A stretch of DNA of 42,731 bases from a bacterium (GTDB lineage: Bacteria; Zhuqueibacterota; QNDG01; JABMRT01). The notes beneath the pieces are model-generated. The model had not been told where the DNA came from. It worked only from the letters and a program-made list of their open reading frames with translations, and did no database searches. The translations under genes and the position numbers were made by a program. This document shows, piece by piece, positions 16,696-27,147 of the stretch. The stretch spans positions 1 to 42,731 of the forward strand of contig DSAP01000021.1 of assembly GCA_011046415.1 (NCBI GenBank), read 5' to 3'. How positions within the stretch are numbered: the first letter of the stretch is position 1; each line of letters opens with the position of its first letter.

Positions 16696-19600
16696 GCGGA
16701 TTTTTCCAGTGCTTCGAATTCTTTTATCAGGGTCTTCTTAACCTTCAGGATGGTATCCCAGTCGGAGGCATGGCCCGCATTCTCGATTTCGGCTCCGATT
16801 TTGGAAAAATGCGGGAAACCGTAAGAACCGCCCGTGCCTTTGAGGGAATGACCGAACCGGGTCACCTCCGGGAGGTTCCGTTCTTCGATATCCGTTTCGA
16901 ATTTCTTCAGCCGTTCACCCAGATCGGAAATGAAGAATTCGACCAGTTCCGCCATCATCGAATCTTCTTCTTCCGGGGGCGGCCCGGAGGGTTCGGCGGC
17001 CGCTGAATCCGCTTTCGGGGCGGTCTCCAACGCCTCAACCGGTTCGACCTTGATATATTTCTGCAGCATTGCGGACAGTGCTTCCCTGTTGACGGGTTTT
17101 GAGAGATAATCCGTACACCCGGCGTTCAGGGTTTTTTTCCGGTGTTCCTTCATGGCATGGGCCGTCAATGCGATCACGGGGAGTTCTTCAAACTTTTCCT
17201 GTTTCCGGATCTCCCGCGTGGCCGTAAAACCGTCCATGATGGGCATTTCCATATCCATCAGCACGATGTCATAGGTTTTCTTTTCGAGCTGATCGAGTAC
17301 TTCCTTTCCGGTCTTGGCGACATCGACGGAATATCCCAACCGCGTGAGCATGTGTGTCATGAGTTTTTGACCCGAAGGATCGTCTTCGGCAAGCAGGATC
17401 ATACCCTTGAATTGTTCGACAGCCGGTTTTTTTCGTGTTTCCGTAACCTGGCGTTTACTGACCAGCCGGTTCAGCTGATTCAGCAGGGTCTCCGGGGTTT
17501 CCTGGGTTTTCTGGAGCAACAATTCATAATGCTGGCTGAGGCGGTTCCGGTCCTCGGACGTCAGCTGCTTGCCGGTGTAGATCACGACCGGAATATCTTT
17601 CAGGCGGTCGGATGTTTTCAATTTGGCCAGCACATCGAATCCGTCCACTCCGGGCATGAGCAGATCCAGTATCACGAGCACGACATTTTGCGATCGTTCC
17701 AGATAATCGATTGCGGGACGCCCGTTGTCGAAAGTCTTCACCCGGACGCCTTCACGCGCGAGCAGCCGTTCAAACAGGACAAGCACCGTCTTGTCGTCGT
17801 CCACCACGAGCACTTCCTTGTCTTTCCCCTTCGGAATGCCGACCGAACGGTGCAATGTCTCGATAATCGCCTTTTCTTTCGCCGGTTTCTCGACATACTC
17901 GACCGCGCCCAGACTGAATGCCTTCTTCTGATTCGAGAGAACGGAACAGACGATGACCGGGATATTTCGGGTCAGAGAGCCGGATTTCAGCTGTCGCAAT
18001 ACCTCCCAGCCATCCATTTTCCCCGGAAGGAGGATTTCGAGTATGATCGCGCGGGGACGATAGAATTTCGCCTTGATCAGACCGTCTTCACCGCTGGTCG
18101 CCGTCTCCACCAAATATCCGTCACGTTCGAGATACGTGCTCAGCAGCGCCGTGGTAGAGGGATTATCTTCGATGATCAAAACCGTCGGGGCTTTCTCTTT
18201 ACCGTCCACCATGGTTTTCGACTGTTTGGGAAGACTCAGAACGGCGGACTCGGGTGAGTGTACCGTCTCGACCGGAGGCTGGGGATGCTCTTCCTGAATC
18301 TGACGGGTCGTGATCTTTTGATCGAAAACCTTGACGGGTACGGAGAAATAGAAAGAACTCCCCTCCCCGACTTCGGACTCGAACCAGATCCGGCCGTCGA
18401 GAAGCTCTGCCATCTGTTTGCACAGGGTGAGTCCCAGTCCGGTCCCCCCGAACCGCCTGGTGATCGATGCATCGGCCTGTGTGAACGATTCGAAGATCGC
18501 GGCAAATTTTTCCTCCGGTATTCCAACACCGGTGTCTCTCACACAGACCGTCAGTTGTCCTTCTTTGGACTTTTCAGCTTCGACGGAGACTTCCAGGGTC
18601 ACCGAACCCTCTTCGGTGAATTTGATGGCATTACCCAGCAGATTCACCATGATCTGACGGATCTTGGTACGGTCGCTTTCGATAAATGGCAAATTCTGTG
18701 GTTGCATCACCAGATCGAACTTCAGCCCCTTGTCCAGAACACGTGGACGTTGGAGCTGCGTCACATTCTGAACGAGTTCATCCAGATCAAACTCGATTAT
18801 CTCCATTTCCATGCGACCGGTCTCGACTTTGGCCAGATCGAGAATCTGATTGATAATATGAAGAAGTTCTTCCCCGTTCATCTTGATTGTCCGGACGAAA
18901 TCGGCCAGTTCATCGGGTAAATTTTCCTGGAGAAGGAGATCGGAGAAACCGATGATGCTGTTCATCGGCGTCCGGATTTCATGACTCATATTCGCCAGGA
19001 ATTCACTCTTGGCCCGGCTGGCCGCCTCGGCCATCTCGACATTCTTTTTCTCACTCTCATAAAGCCGCGCATTTTCAAAGGCCATGGCGATTTGATCGGC
19101 GAGTGTTTTCATCATCGCCGCATCATTTTCATCGAACGCGTTGTTTTTCTCGTTGGCCAGATGAAGCACGCCCAGGAGGTTGTCTCCTTTCTTTATGGGT
19201 ACGGCGATCTCGGCCTGACCCTTCGGAATAAGCGATTTGAATTCGGTTTGATCTTCGATATCCCGGACTGTGGCCACCTCACGGGAAGAGATCGCCTTGC
19301 CGACCAGGCCTTGCTCGAGAGGCAGACGGAAATCCTTTGGAACATGCTGGGTATAAGGACCTGCCTGCTGTTGGAGGAAAAGCTCCTTTTTCCCCTCATC
19401 GAACAACATCAGAATCACCTGTGAATCTTCATACTCCGCACTGGTGGCATCGACGAGCAACCGGCTGAGCTCATTGACATCCAGGGTGGAGGCGACTTTC
19501 TTGGAAATTTCGTTGATGAGAGAAAGCTGTCGTGTCCGCCGTCTCTCCTGCTGCATGAGACGGGCATTCTCGATTGCGACGCCCGCCTGTCCCGCCAGGA

Positions 19601-20624
19601 TGGTTAGGATTCGGAGATGAGCGTCAGTGAACTGGTGCAGCCCCTTCTTGAGAAGGACGATGACTCCGAGCGTCTTGTCCTCATATTGCATCGGTACAGC
19701 CAGCATGGACTCATCGGGCGGTTTAACACCTTCTGGATAACTGGCTTTCGGATGTTTTGAGACATTGCTGATCATCTCGGGCTTGCCTTTGGCATAGACC
19801 AGTCCGGTGATCGTCTCGCCGACCTTCAGCTTGAGTTCATCAATCGATTCTTTTTCGGACTCCTGATTCATCCGGCGACCGTAATACACGGGTACCAGAA
19901 ACCGCCCGCCGTCATCGATCCGGTAAATCCGGCATTCATCATAATCGATAAGCCGTTTGACGCCCACGGCCACGGCTTCGGCGACGTCTTCCGGCATCAG
20001 GGACCGGTTCAGCTTGTCGGATACTTCATTGATCGTCTCGATTGTTTCGAGCGCCTTCCGTAATTCCTTGTTGGCTTCTTCCAGTTCCTGGTTGCGCTGT
20101 ACCGCATTTTCGAACGTCGAAAAAAGGAGATCCAGAATCTGCATCCGGTCGGACGTGATAAAATGCTTCTGTCCGGCGAAGAAAATCTCGATTCCCATCT
20201 CGGTGATGGCGTTGCGGCGCAGTTCCTGATTGGCAAGGATATACTGAATCCTGGAAATGAGAAATTGTTCGCTGTAGGGTTTCGTGACAAAATTATCCGC
20301 ACCCGAGAGGAGTCCGCGAATCACGTCGCGCGGGTCAACCAGCTGCGTCAGCAGGATGACGGGAACGTATTTCAAAGCCTCATCGGAACGGATATGGCGG
20401 CATAATTCATATCCGTCCATTTCCGGCATCAGGATATCGCTGATCACGATCGTGGGCTTTTTCTCGTGCATCCGCTTGAGCGCATCCTTCCCATCCTTGG
20501 CGACGATCACCGCATAGTCGTGCTGCATCAGGATGTGCTTCAAATGGAGCGCCTGTGTCGGGCTGTCCTCGACGATCAGTATTTCAACGTGGATGTTCCA
20601 GTTTCTTCGATCCTGGTTTAACAC
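16692..20624 (-). CDS. Large hybrid histidine kinase: REC-GAF-GAF-HisKA-HATPase-REC-REC-REC-Hpt
   Basis: This protein of about 1310 residues has no membrane segment. In order it contains a receiver ([23 protein letters not shown]), two GAF-type sensor domains (around residues 200-360 and 375-530), HisKA with [14 protein letters not shown] (His for phosphorylation), a HATPase with N, DTGVGI and GGTGLGL boxes, three more receivers, and an Hpt domain with [13 protein letters not shown]. The second receiver has Glu in place of the phospho-acceptor Asp ([14 protein letters not shown], codon 18036-18038); the third and fourth are intact. GTG 20624 is preferred as the start because AGGGGAA lies 6 nt upstream; a TTG at 20669 is in frame but has no Shine-Dalgarno. 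It follows cheB by about 180 nt and is coupled to the receiver gene downstream, suggesting a side branch of the chemosensory system. Confidence 0.88.
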   Translation of the reverse strand: MLNQDRRNWNIHVEILIVEDSPTQALHLKHILMQHDYAVIVAKDGKDALKRMHEKKPTIVISDILMPEMDGYELCRHIRSDEALKYVPVILLTQLVDPRDVIRGLLSGADNFVTKPYSEQFLISRIQYILANQELRRNAITEMGIEIFFAGQKHFITSDRMQILDLLFSTFENAVQRNQELEEANKELRKALETIETINEVSDKLNRSLMPEDVAEAVAVGVKRLIDYDECRIYRIDDGGRFLVPVYYGRRMNQESEKESIDELKLKVGETITGLVYAKGKPEMISNVSKHPKASYPEGVKPPDESMLAVPMQYEDKTLGVIVLLKKGLHQFTDAHLRILTILAGQAGVAIENARLMQQERRRTRQLSLINEISKKVASTLDVNELSRLLVDATSAEYEDSQVILMLFDEGKKELFLQQQAGPYTQHVPKDFRLPLEQGLVGKAISSREVATVRDIEDQTEFKSLIPKGQAEIAVPIKKGDNLLGVLHLANEKNNAFDENDAAMMKTLADQIAMAFENARLYESEKKNVEMAEAASRAKSEFLANMSHEIRTPMNSIIGFSDLLLQENLPDELADFVRTIKMNGEELLHIINQILDLAKVETGRMEMEIIEFDLDELVQNVTQLQRPRVLDKGLKFDLVMQPQNLPFIESDRTKIRQIMVNLLGNAIKFTEEGSVTLEVSVEAEKSKEGQLTVCVRDTGVGIPEEKFAAIFESFTQADASITRRFGGTGLGLTLCKQMAELLDGRIWFESEVGEGSSFYFSVPVKVFDQKITTRQIQEEHPQPPVETVHSPESAVLSLPKQSKTMVDGKEKAPTVLIIEDNPSTTALLSTYLERDGYLVETATSGEDGLIKAKFYRPRAIILEILLPGKMDGWEVLRQLKSGSLTRNIPVIVCSVLSNQKKAFSLGAVEYVEKPAKEKAIIETLHRSVGIPKGKDKEVLVVDDDKTVLVLFERLLAREGVRVKTFDNGRPAIDYLERSQNVVLVILDLLMPGVDGFDVLAKLKTSDRLKDIPVVIYTGKQLTSEDRNRLSQHYELLLQKTQETPETLLNQLNRLVSKRQVTETRKKPAVEQFKGMILLAEDDPSGQKLMTHMLTRLGYSVDVAKTGKEVLDQLEKKTYDIVLMDMEMPIMDGFTATREIRKQEKFEELPVIALTAHAMKEHRKKTLNAGCTDYLSKPVNREALSAMLQKYIKVEPVEALETAPKADSAAAEPSGPPPEEEDSMMAELVEFFISDLGERLKKFETDIEERNLPEVTRFGHSLKGTGGSYGFPHFSKIGAEIENAGHASDWDTILKVKKTLIKEFEALEKSA

Positions 20625-20769
20625 CGCAATTTCCCCTGTTTCTTTGAATAATAAATCCCTTCGATCCAAAATAAAATCGATCCGGAGGGATATGCCTAAA
20701 TAATTGGTCTCAATGTCATCATCTTATCTTCCGTCTGTCCGTCCCTGTCGATGGACTCCCCGTCATTCC

Positions 20770-20796
20770 GATGGAGGGAAATAATTTCCCGCCATC
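20770..20796. repeat. 27-bp near-perfect palindrome between cheB and the hybrid kinase gene
   Basis: GATGG (20770-20774) and CCATC (20792-20796) flank the perfect 15-bp dyad GGGAAATAATTTCCC (20776-20790), with one mismatch between the two parts. No T-run follows on the minus strand, so a simple terminator is unlikely. An operator, attenuator or mRNA-processing hairpin is possible. Confidence 0.6.
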
Positions 20797-20806
20797 ATAA
20801 TACGGC

Positions 20807-21889
20807 TTATGCATCCACGGTCTTGGAACTCACGACAAGATCAATCAATTTCTCCGCAATTTGCGCAGAAGGCAAAACAGCCGATGCGCCGCCCAGCTTG
20901 ATCGCCTCACCCGGCATGCCGTGAACCACAGACGTCTCCTTATCCTGGGCGATGGTAAATGCCCCCAGATCATGTAACTTCTTGAGTTCTGCGGCGCCGT
21001 CCTTACCCATGCCCGTCAGCAGAACTGCGATGACCTTCTTCCCGAACCGGTTGACAACGGAATTGAATAAGTGCGACACCGAGGGACAGAGTCCCTGTCC
21101 CGAGTGATCTTCGGTCAGCACAACTTTCATGTGCGGATCGATGGCGATCTGGAATTTGTCCGGCGCGAGATAGGCATAACCGGGAAGCAGCTTCTCCCCG
21201 TTCTCCGGAATCCGAACCCTGAAACCGGTAGTCCGCCCGAGCCATTCACACAGCCCCGCCAGAAAACCCGACGCGATATGCTGGACAATGACCACGGGTA
21301 AGGGAAAATCCTTGGGTAATCCGGCGAGCAGGGTCTGAAGAACGAGCGGACCGCCTGTTGAAGATCCCACGGCAATAAGTCGATGATCGCTTTTTGCCGT
21401 ATGAGCAGAGGATGCCGGCGTTTCGGGGAATGCGGATTTGATTTTAGTTTCCCGGACCTTGTGCCGATCCTGAGACCATCGTCTTACGACCTTGACCCCG
21501 GACATCAGTTTGACGGTATTCAGCAGTTCTCCCACGGATGAATCCGAATCGGGATGTCCCGGGCCGCGGGGCTTCTCCAGGGCGGCGACCGCACCCGCCT
21601 CCATGGTCCGGAAGGTCTTCTCGACTTCCTCCGGATTCCAGCTCGCGCTGCAAATCACGATGGGGACGGGACTGGTTTCCATGATCCTGCGCGTGGCCTG
21701 ATATCCGTCCATCTTGGGCATGTGTATATCCATCGTGACGACATCGGGATTGGTGTCTTTCACCATCTTCACGGCCTCTTCTCCGTCGCTGGCCGTACCC
21801 ACAACCTCGATGTCCGGATCGGAATCGAGAATATACTTCAAATATCCCCGAACAACCGGAGAATCCTCGGTGATCAGCACCTTAATCAT
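20807..21889 (-). CDS. cheB: Chemotaxis response regulator protein-glutamate methylesterase
   Basis: This 360-residue protein demethylates or deamidates glutamates on the MCP. The N-terminal receiver has VLITEDSPVV, the phospho-acceptor in VVTMDIHMPKMDG, and a Lys near residue 107. The C-terminal esterase domain shows the catalytic Ser in AVGSSTGGP, His in VIVQHI and Asp in LLTGMGKDGA. ATG 21889 has GGAG 8 nt upstream and is preferred over the TTG at 21892. It starts 18 nt after the cheA stop. Phosphorylation by CheA would activate it. Confidence 0.95.
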   Translation of the reverse strand: MIKVLITEDSPVVRGYLKYILDSDPDIEVVGTASDGEEAVKMVKDTNPDVVTMDIHMPKMDGYQATRRIMETSPVPIVICSASWNPEEVEKTFRTMEAGAVAALEKPRGPGHPDSDSSVGELLNTVKLMSGVKVVRRWSQDRHKVRETKIKSAFPETPASSAHTAKSDHRLIAVGSSTGGPLVLQTLLAGLPKDFPLPVVIVQHIASGFLAGLCEWLGRTTGFRVRIPENGEKLLPGYAYLAPDKFQIAIDPHMKVVLTEDHSGQGLCPSVSHLFNSVVNRFGKKVIAVLLTGMGKDGAAELKKLHDLGAFTIAQDKETSVVHGMPGEAIKLGGASAVLPSAQIAEKLIDLVVSSKTVDA

Positions 21890-21907
21890 CAATCGGACTC
21901 CTTTAAA

Positions 21908-24265
21908 TCAGATCAGTTTTTTTATGACATCCAAAAGATTGCTCTGATCGAAACTGCGTTTCACGATATACGCATTCGCACCCACATCGATCCCGCGTTC
22001 ACGATCTTCGCGTGATTCGAGGGCCGTGACAAGGACGACGGGGAGTTCCGCCGTGTTCTTATCTGCACGAATCCGGCTCACCAGGTCGAATCCATTCATG
22101 CGCGGCATCTCGATATCCGACACGACCAGATCAAATTCCTCGGTCTTCAGTGCCGAAAGCGCATCCATGCCGTCGACGCTTGTTTTTACCTGGTATCCGG
22201 CGGTTTCAAGGATATTTTTCAACAACGTCCGTGATGTGATGGAATCTTCGGCAATCAATATGCGTTTCTTCGTCAATGCTTCTTCCTCCATTTTGGCCAG
22301 ACCGGCAGAAAACGTTTTGATTTTGGATGCGGATTTGAGCAGATCGGAGATATTGAGGATGGCCACGACCTTTCCGGTACCCAGGATTGTCACCCCTGCG
22401 ATGTTGCGGACCCTGATGAGTTGTTTTCCCAGATTCTTGACAAGCACTTCCTGTTCGTTCAGCACCCGGTCGACACTGAATGCCAGACGTTGATCCCCGG
22501 AGACAAGAATAAGTGCCCGCATGTATGTCTCCTGCTCATCGGCCGTTTTCTTCTCGGGAAGTTCCAGGACATCCTGCAAACGCACGAGGCCGAGGACGCG
22601 GTCTTCGACCACCAGGCTGTCCCGTTTCTCAATCCGCTTGATGTCGCTTTTCTTAAACCGAATCACCCGTTCGACACTGCCGGTCGGTATGGCATAGAGC
22701 TGATCCTGTACACCGACAAGAATGCCCCTGAATTTGGCCAGGGTCACGGGCAAGGTGATTCGAAATGTGGTACCTTCTTTAACTTTCGTCTCGATTGAAA
22801 TCGTACCGCCTAATTTCTCGACCTTCTCACGGACGATGGAAAGACCGAGTCCGCGCCCGGAAAGATCCGTGATGATGGGGCTGGTCGAGACTTCGGACTG
22901 GAAGATCAGCATCAACGATTCCGGCTCATCCAGCGCATCTGCTTTTGAACGTGAAATGATTCCTTTTTTTACCGCCACCTCGCGGACCTTTGCGGCATCG
23001 ATGCCTCTCCCGTCGTCTGAAATGAGGATCTCGACTTCTTTGCCGCTCAATTGCGAAATCAGGATGCTGATGGTCCCGCCGCGGGGTTTTTTGCTTTTGA
23101 TCCGCTCATCGGGTTTTTCAAGGCCGTGATCGATGCAATTCCTGAGAAGATGAATAAACGGATCTTTAAGTTCTTCGAGTATGCGGCGGTCGATCTCGAT
23201 GGTGCTTCCCTTGACGATGAGTTCGACGTCCTTGCCCTGGTCCCGGGAGAGATCACGAACCACCTTGGGCATGATCCGCAGCAGCGTGGAAAAGGGAAGC
23301 ATCAGAATCTTCTTCATGTCCTCAAGCATGTTGTCGAGCATGGTTCCTAGGTTGCGGGCGTTTGCCTCGGTCATGCCGGTGAGGTTGAGCAGTTGCTCCT
23401 CGATTTCTTTAATCGACGCCAGATTGGAGGTGACGAACTCGAGAGATCGTGAGATCATTTCCTTGTCCGGTCCGTTTTCCCTTCCTTTTCGCTCGGCGAT
23501 TCGGAATTCCTCCCGGAGTTCGATCTCTTTCTTCTCCCAATTCTTACGCCGGAGGAGAAAGTGCGAGGTCAGATTTCTCAAATCGACACCCTGCTGAACG
23601 GCGGTGAGCTTGGCCCCGAGCATTTCTTCAGCCTGAAGCAGTAGGGAATCAAGCTTGGATGTCGATATCCGGATGGTATCGGAGACCAGCGATTTGTCGA
23701 CCTCGAACGCAGCCGGTTGCGGGGGGGGCGTTTCCTGTACCTTCGTTTCGTTGGGAATGGATGTGGGTTGCGGTTCGCTCTCAGGTTCTCCCCGGGTCTC
23801 CTGCGGGGGCGGGGTAGTCGATTTTGGAGGGGCGACCGGTTCGGAAGAGTGCTGCTTTTTATCGCCTTTACGGGCCTTTTCCTCGATGGGGCTCAGTTTT
23901 CGCATGATTTCGGAGATATCTGTTTTCTGAGGCGAATCGATGATCTCTCCGATGATATCGACGGATTGATGCAGCACATCAAATATTTCCGGCATCAGAT
24001 CGATCTTTTGATGCTTCAAGGCCGAGAATATGGTTTCCAGAGTCTGACAGACCGTTTCCACATCCATCAGATTAACGGCGCGGGCTGCCCCTTTCAGGCT
24101 GTGCGCTTCACGGTAGACAACTTCCACAATGCCGGCCTGATCTTCGGTTTTCCGGGTCTTTTCGAGTTCCAGCAATCCCGAAGAGATCGCCTTCAAATGT
24201 TCTTCGGCCTCGATCTTGAACATCGACAAGAGTTCTTTAAAGAAAGCCTCTTCATTGGTGACCAT
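21908..24265 (-). CDS. cheA: Chemotaxis histidine kinase with C-terminal receiver
   Basis: This is a 785-residue CheA/ChpA-type kinase. Its parts are a P1 Hpt domain at the N-terminus with REAHSLKGAARAV (phosphorylated His), a Pro/Glu-rich linker (about residues 135-185), dimerisation helices, and a HATPase P4 with LLRNCIDHGLEKP and the GRGIDAAKVRE and SGRGLGLSIVREKV boxes. A CheW-like P5 domain follows (FRGILVGVQDQLYAIP onward), then a receiver with ILIAEDSITSR and VVSDIEMPRMNG. There is no clear P2 domain. CheA-receiver fusions are typical of gliding and twitching systems. CAGGAG lies upstream of the ATG. It is 233 nt downstream of the Hpt gene; that gap holds only weak palindromes and no clear promoter. 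Confidence 0.95.
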   Translation of the reverse strand: MVTNEEAFFKELLSMFKIEAEEHLKAISSGLLELEKTRKTEDQAGIVEVVYREAHSLKGAARAVNLMDVETVCQTLETIFSALKHQKIDLMPEIFDVLHQSVDIIGEIIDSPQKTDISEIMRKLSPIEEKARKGDKKQHSSEPVAPPKSTTPPPQETRGEPESEPQPTSIPNETKVQETPPPQPAAFEVDKSLVSDTIRISTSKLDSLLLQAEEMLGAKLTAVQQGVDLRNLTSHFLLRRKNWEKKEIELREEFRIAERKGRENGPDKEMISRSLEFVTSNLASIKEIEEQLLNLTGMTEANARNLGTMLDNMLEDMKKILMLPFSTLLRIMPKVVRDLSRDQGKDVELIVKGSTIEIDRRILEELKDPFIHLLRNCIDHGLEKPDERIKSKKPRGGTISILISQLSGKEVEILISDDGRGIDAAKVREVAVKKGIISRSKADALDEPESLMLIFQSEVSTSPIITDLSGRGLGLSIVREKVEKLGGTISIETKVKEGTTFRITLPVTLAKFRGILVGVQDQLYAIPTGSVERVIRFKKSDIKRIEKRDSLVVEDRVLGLVRLQDVLELPEKKTADEQETYMRALILVSGDQRLAFSVDRVLNEQEVLVKNLGKQLIRVRNIAGVTILGTGKVVAILNISDLLKSASKIKTFSAGLAKMEEEALTKKRILIAEDSITSRTLLKNILETAGYQVKTSVDGMDALSALKTEEFDLVVSDIEMPRMNGFDLVSRIRADKNTAELPVVLVTALESREDRERGIDVGANAYIVKRSFDQSNLLDVIKKLI

Positions 24266-24498
24266 TTATTCTCCTGACGTCAATCGGAATCACCGAATTC
24301 CTTAAACCATCTGGAATAAAACCATGCATCTGCCTGACAAGTCGCTTCAAATACACCGGAAATCGATGTCATGTAATGCCCCCGGGGCCGGGTTCATCAT
24401 CATGATGCGTTATGGATTCCTGCCTTCCCGGAAACATGGTATAATATAGATCGCCCCGATTCTGACTCTCCACCATTCATCCACTATCTAATAAAATG

Positions 24499-24918
24499 TT
24501 ATTTCCTGTACTGAACCATATGGCTGCTGAGTTCTTCGACAACACGAATAAGATCGGTTTTATCCACTTCGACCTTGCCTTCTTCATTGATGGAGGCAAG
24601 GACCTCTCCGAGCAGGACCACCGAACGGTCAAAATAATCAAATATCTTGGAGGGCAGCAGCATTTTCTGCCGCATGAGGATACCGAAATTACTCTCAAGC
24701 GACTGGCAAATGGGTTCGACATCCGACAACCCGATGGTCCTTGCGGCACCTTTGAGGCTGTGTGCCGATCGGTGGACCACTTCGCCGATTTCGATCTGTT
24801 TGTCGGTATCCATGTGCTGGCGTAAATCCTGCACGCCCGATTTCATGGTTTGAATGTGTTCTTCACATTCACCCTTAAAAATCGTCAGCAATTCCTTAAA
24901 GAAATCAGCATCCATCAT
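24499..24918 (-). CDS. Stand-alone Hpt phosphotransfer protein, paralogue of the CheA P1 domain
   Basis: This 139-residue protein consists of one histidine phosphotransfer domain with HRSAHSLKGAARTIG (active His). It is closely similar along its length to the first 120 residues of the adjacent CheA: both start with FFKELL, continue E.EEH, and share SLKGAAR, DVE..CQ.LE and a following RSV-type helix. It likely passes phosphate between the kinase and one of the receivers. GGAG lies 6 nt before the first of two ATGs. It follows the MCP gene after 19 nt. Confidence 0.88.
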   Translation of the reverse strand: MMDADFFKELLTIFKGECEEHIQTMKSGVQDLRQHMDTDKQIEIGEVVHRSAHSLKGAARTIGLSDVEPICQSLESNFGILMRQKMLLPSKIFDYFDRSVVLLGEVLASINEEGKVEVDKTDLIRVVEELSSHMVQYRK

Positions 24919-24937
24919 TTACAACTCCATTCCGGGA

Positions 24938-26536
24938 TCAAACCCGATACTGCTCAACCAGATGTTTGAGATTTTGACCCAGTTCATGCAGATCATGTGC
25001 GGCCGATTCGACCTGTTTGGTCGCGGTCACGTTCTGCGTACTGGCCTGTTTGATACTTTCCATAGCCGAAACGACCTGGTCCATGCCCACGAGTTGTTCC
25101 TGGCTGGATACTGCGATCTGTGTCGTGGCCTGTGCAGCTTCGGTCACACTGTTCGCCAGTCGCTGAATCGAATCACTGGCATTGGACGACATTTGTACAC
25201 CCGAATCGACGGCCTTGCTTCCCTGTTCCGTCACCATGACCGCTCCGCCTGTGGCTTTCTGAATATCGTCGAGAATACTCCGTACACGCACCGTGGCCTG
25301 TCGGGATTGTTCAGCCAGACTTTTGACCTCCATGGCCACTACGGCAAACCCTTTCCCCTGCTCTCCCGCCTTGGCCGCTTCGATGGAAGCATTGACCGCA
25401 AGCAAATTCGACTGTTCGGCCACATCCTCGACGGTCGCGATGATGCCTCCGATCGCCTGACCGTGTTCGCTCAATTTCATGATGCTTTCTGCGATAGAGA
25501 CCATTTGTGATTCGATTCGCTGCATCCCTTCGACCATGACGCTGACTGCCTTTTCACCGTTTTGTGAAATCTGTACGGCTTTCTGGGCGCTTTCCGACAC
25601 AAATTTGGCCTTTCGGCTCGAATCGAGAGCAGTCTGCCTGACTTCTTCGACCGTGGTACTGGTCTCGTTTGCCGCGGTCGCGGTCTCTGTCGCACCCGAA
25701 GCTATCTGGGTGACAGAAGCGGATATTTCGCTCGAAGCCGCCGCGAGTGAATTGGCCGCCTCTTTGATCTGAACGGTCAGCACCCTCAGATTCGAAATCA
25801 TTTTGCCCATTTTCTGAGTGAGAAAACCGATCTCATCGCCGGAGGTCGTTTCCGCAATCTGTACGGTCATATCGCCCTCCGCCACCTGTTCCGAGATCTC
25901 GATAAGCTGTCGCAACGGCCCGGTAATATTAGACAAGATAAAGAATGCCATTCCAAATATCAGGGGTATTATGATCAGGACGGAAGAAAATATCGCAACT
26001 TTGCTCTTGCGGTTTTGCGATTGCGCCATTTCGAGCGTCGTCTGCATCGATTCCATGTGATTGTGATTGATCAGACGTAAATGTTCCTGGATGTTGCCGT
26101 ATTGATTCTGCATGCTTTCGAGGACATCGGATACTTCTTCACGACTCCGCCCCCGAATCTGCTCCTGGGTGACACGCTTGGCCAGGGTAAAGTACTCCTC
26201 GATCATTTCCGAAAGGCCTGCCAGATGCGCCGCCGCACGGTCACTCTGACCTTGAATCCGGACCTGTAAATTCTGATAAATCGCCTCCGCTTCGCGGACC
26301 CGCTCTGTTCTTCTAAGAATCAGCGCACTTTCGAGCGCCCCCTGAATTGCAGCCAGGTCTTCCAGGATTCCATGGCTGGTTTCCCAGGCGGGAAGGGCGT
26401 TATCCGCCATCTCGTTGAGAATCGATTCGTTTTTGCCGATGACTCCGCCGATGAAGATCATGGCGAGGCATGCCAGGATAACGACCAGAAGCGGTATGGA
26501 AAGAATTTTGTATCTTAATTTGATTCGGCTTAACAT
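24938..26536 (-). CDS. Methyl-accepting chemotaxis protein
   Basis: This 532-residue inner-membrane receptor has a transmembrane helix at about residues 10-32 and a periplasmic helical domain of about 150 residues, probably a four-helix bundle. A second helix follows at about 185-205, then a HAMP domain (to about 258) and a long cytoplasmic coiled coil. The signalling tip [24 protein letters not shown] is the universal CheA/CheW contact. Methylation-type Gln/Glu pairs occur in the flanking helices. No C-terminal pentapeptide for CheR/CheB docking is present (it ends EQYRV). The ligand cannot be predicted. Location suggests a PilJ-like role. Confidence 0.94.
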   Translation of the reverse strand: MLSRIKLRYKILSIPLLVVILACLAMIFIGGVIGKNESILNEMADNALPAWETSHGILEDLAAIQGALESALILRRTERVREAEAIYQNLQVRIQGQSDRAAAHLAGLSEMIEEYFTLAKRVTQEQIRGRSREEVSDVLESMQNQYGNIQEHLRLINHNHMESMQTTLEMAQSQNRKSKVAIFSSVLIIIPLIFGMAFFILSNITGPLRQLIEISEQVAEGDMTVQIAETTSGDEIGFLTQKMGKMISNLRVLTVQIKEAANSLAAASSEISASVTQIASGATETATAANETSTTVEEVRQTALDSSRKAKFVSESAQKAVQISQNGEKAVSVMVEGMQRIESQMVSIAESIMKLSEHGQAIGGIIATVEDVAEQSNLLAVNASIEAAKAGEQGKGFAVVAMEVKSLAEQSRQATVRVRSILDDIQKATGGAVMVTEQGSKAVDSGVQMSSNASDSIQRLANSVTEAAQATTQIAVSSQEQLVGMDQVVSAMESIKQASTQNVTATKQVESAAHDLHELGQNLKHLVEQYRV

Positions 26537-26571
26537 AATCCACCCCTTATAAAATGTGTGAATGTATCCGG

Positions 26572-27147
26572 TTAAACATCGATCTCCTCATCGACAATGA
26601 GTTGAGGATCCGAAAGAATCTTTTGAATATCGATAATAACCAACGGTTCCTTGGTAACCCCTTTCAGATAATCAGACCTTATCCCCTTCATGGTCGACAG
26701 AGGCGGTTGAATGGAAGCCGATGGAATCTGACGGATGCCCAGGATGACATCGGCTAGAATTCCGACTTTCATCTGTCCGTTTTCCACAACTATGACCCGG
26801 TTCAGGTTGGACAAACCCTGAACCGGCAAATCGCAAAAACTGCGGATATCAATCAACGATAAGATGGTTCCCCGCAGATTCATAATACCCACCACGAAGT
26901 CCGGTGTGCAAGGCAGATGGGTGAAATCCGCCATGGAAAACACCTCATTGACATACCGGGATTCCATGGCGTATTTTTCATAGGAGAGGAGAAACTCCAG
27001 AACTTCGACATGGCTGTCATCGGTTTTTTTCTCGATAACCGGCAGGGCCAGTTCTTTGGCCCTTTCGGTGAGGATGCGGCGTTTCTGAGTCGCATTCAGG
27101 GTTTTCTTGATGAAGTTTCCGGGTTTATCCCCGTTTTTCCTGGTCAT
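26572..27147 (-). CDS. cheW: CheW-like adaptor with N-terminal extension
   Basis: This 191-residue protein couples the MCP to CheA. The CheW fold begins near residue 45 ([24 protein letters not shown]), with [20 protein letters not shown] as the conserved core and [14 protein letters not shown] later. The first 40 residues are basic and helical and are not part of the usual domain. The start is coupled to cheR: ATG overlaps TGA, and GGGAGG lies upstream. Confidence 0.92.
   Translation of the reverse strand: MTRKNGDKPGNFIKKTLNATQKRRILTERAKELALPVIEKKTDDSHVEVLEFLLSYEKYAMESRYVNEVFSMADFTHLPCTPDFVVGIMNLRGTILSLIDIRSFCDLPVQGLSNLNRVIVVENGQMKVGILADVILGIRQIPSASIQPPLSTMKGIRSDYLKGVTKEPLVIIDIQKILSDPQLIVDEEIDV

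Noticed and set aside
15229-16824. 531-codon plus-strand frame across the receiver gene
   Set aside because: It is antisense shadow of two well-supported genes.
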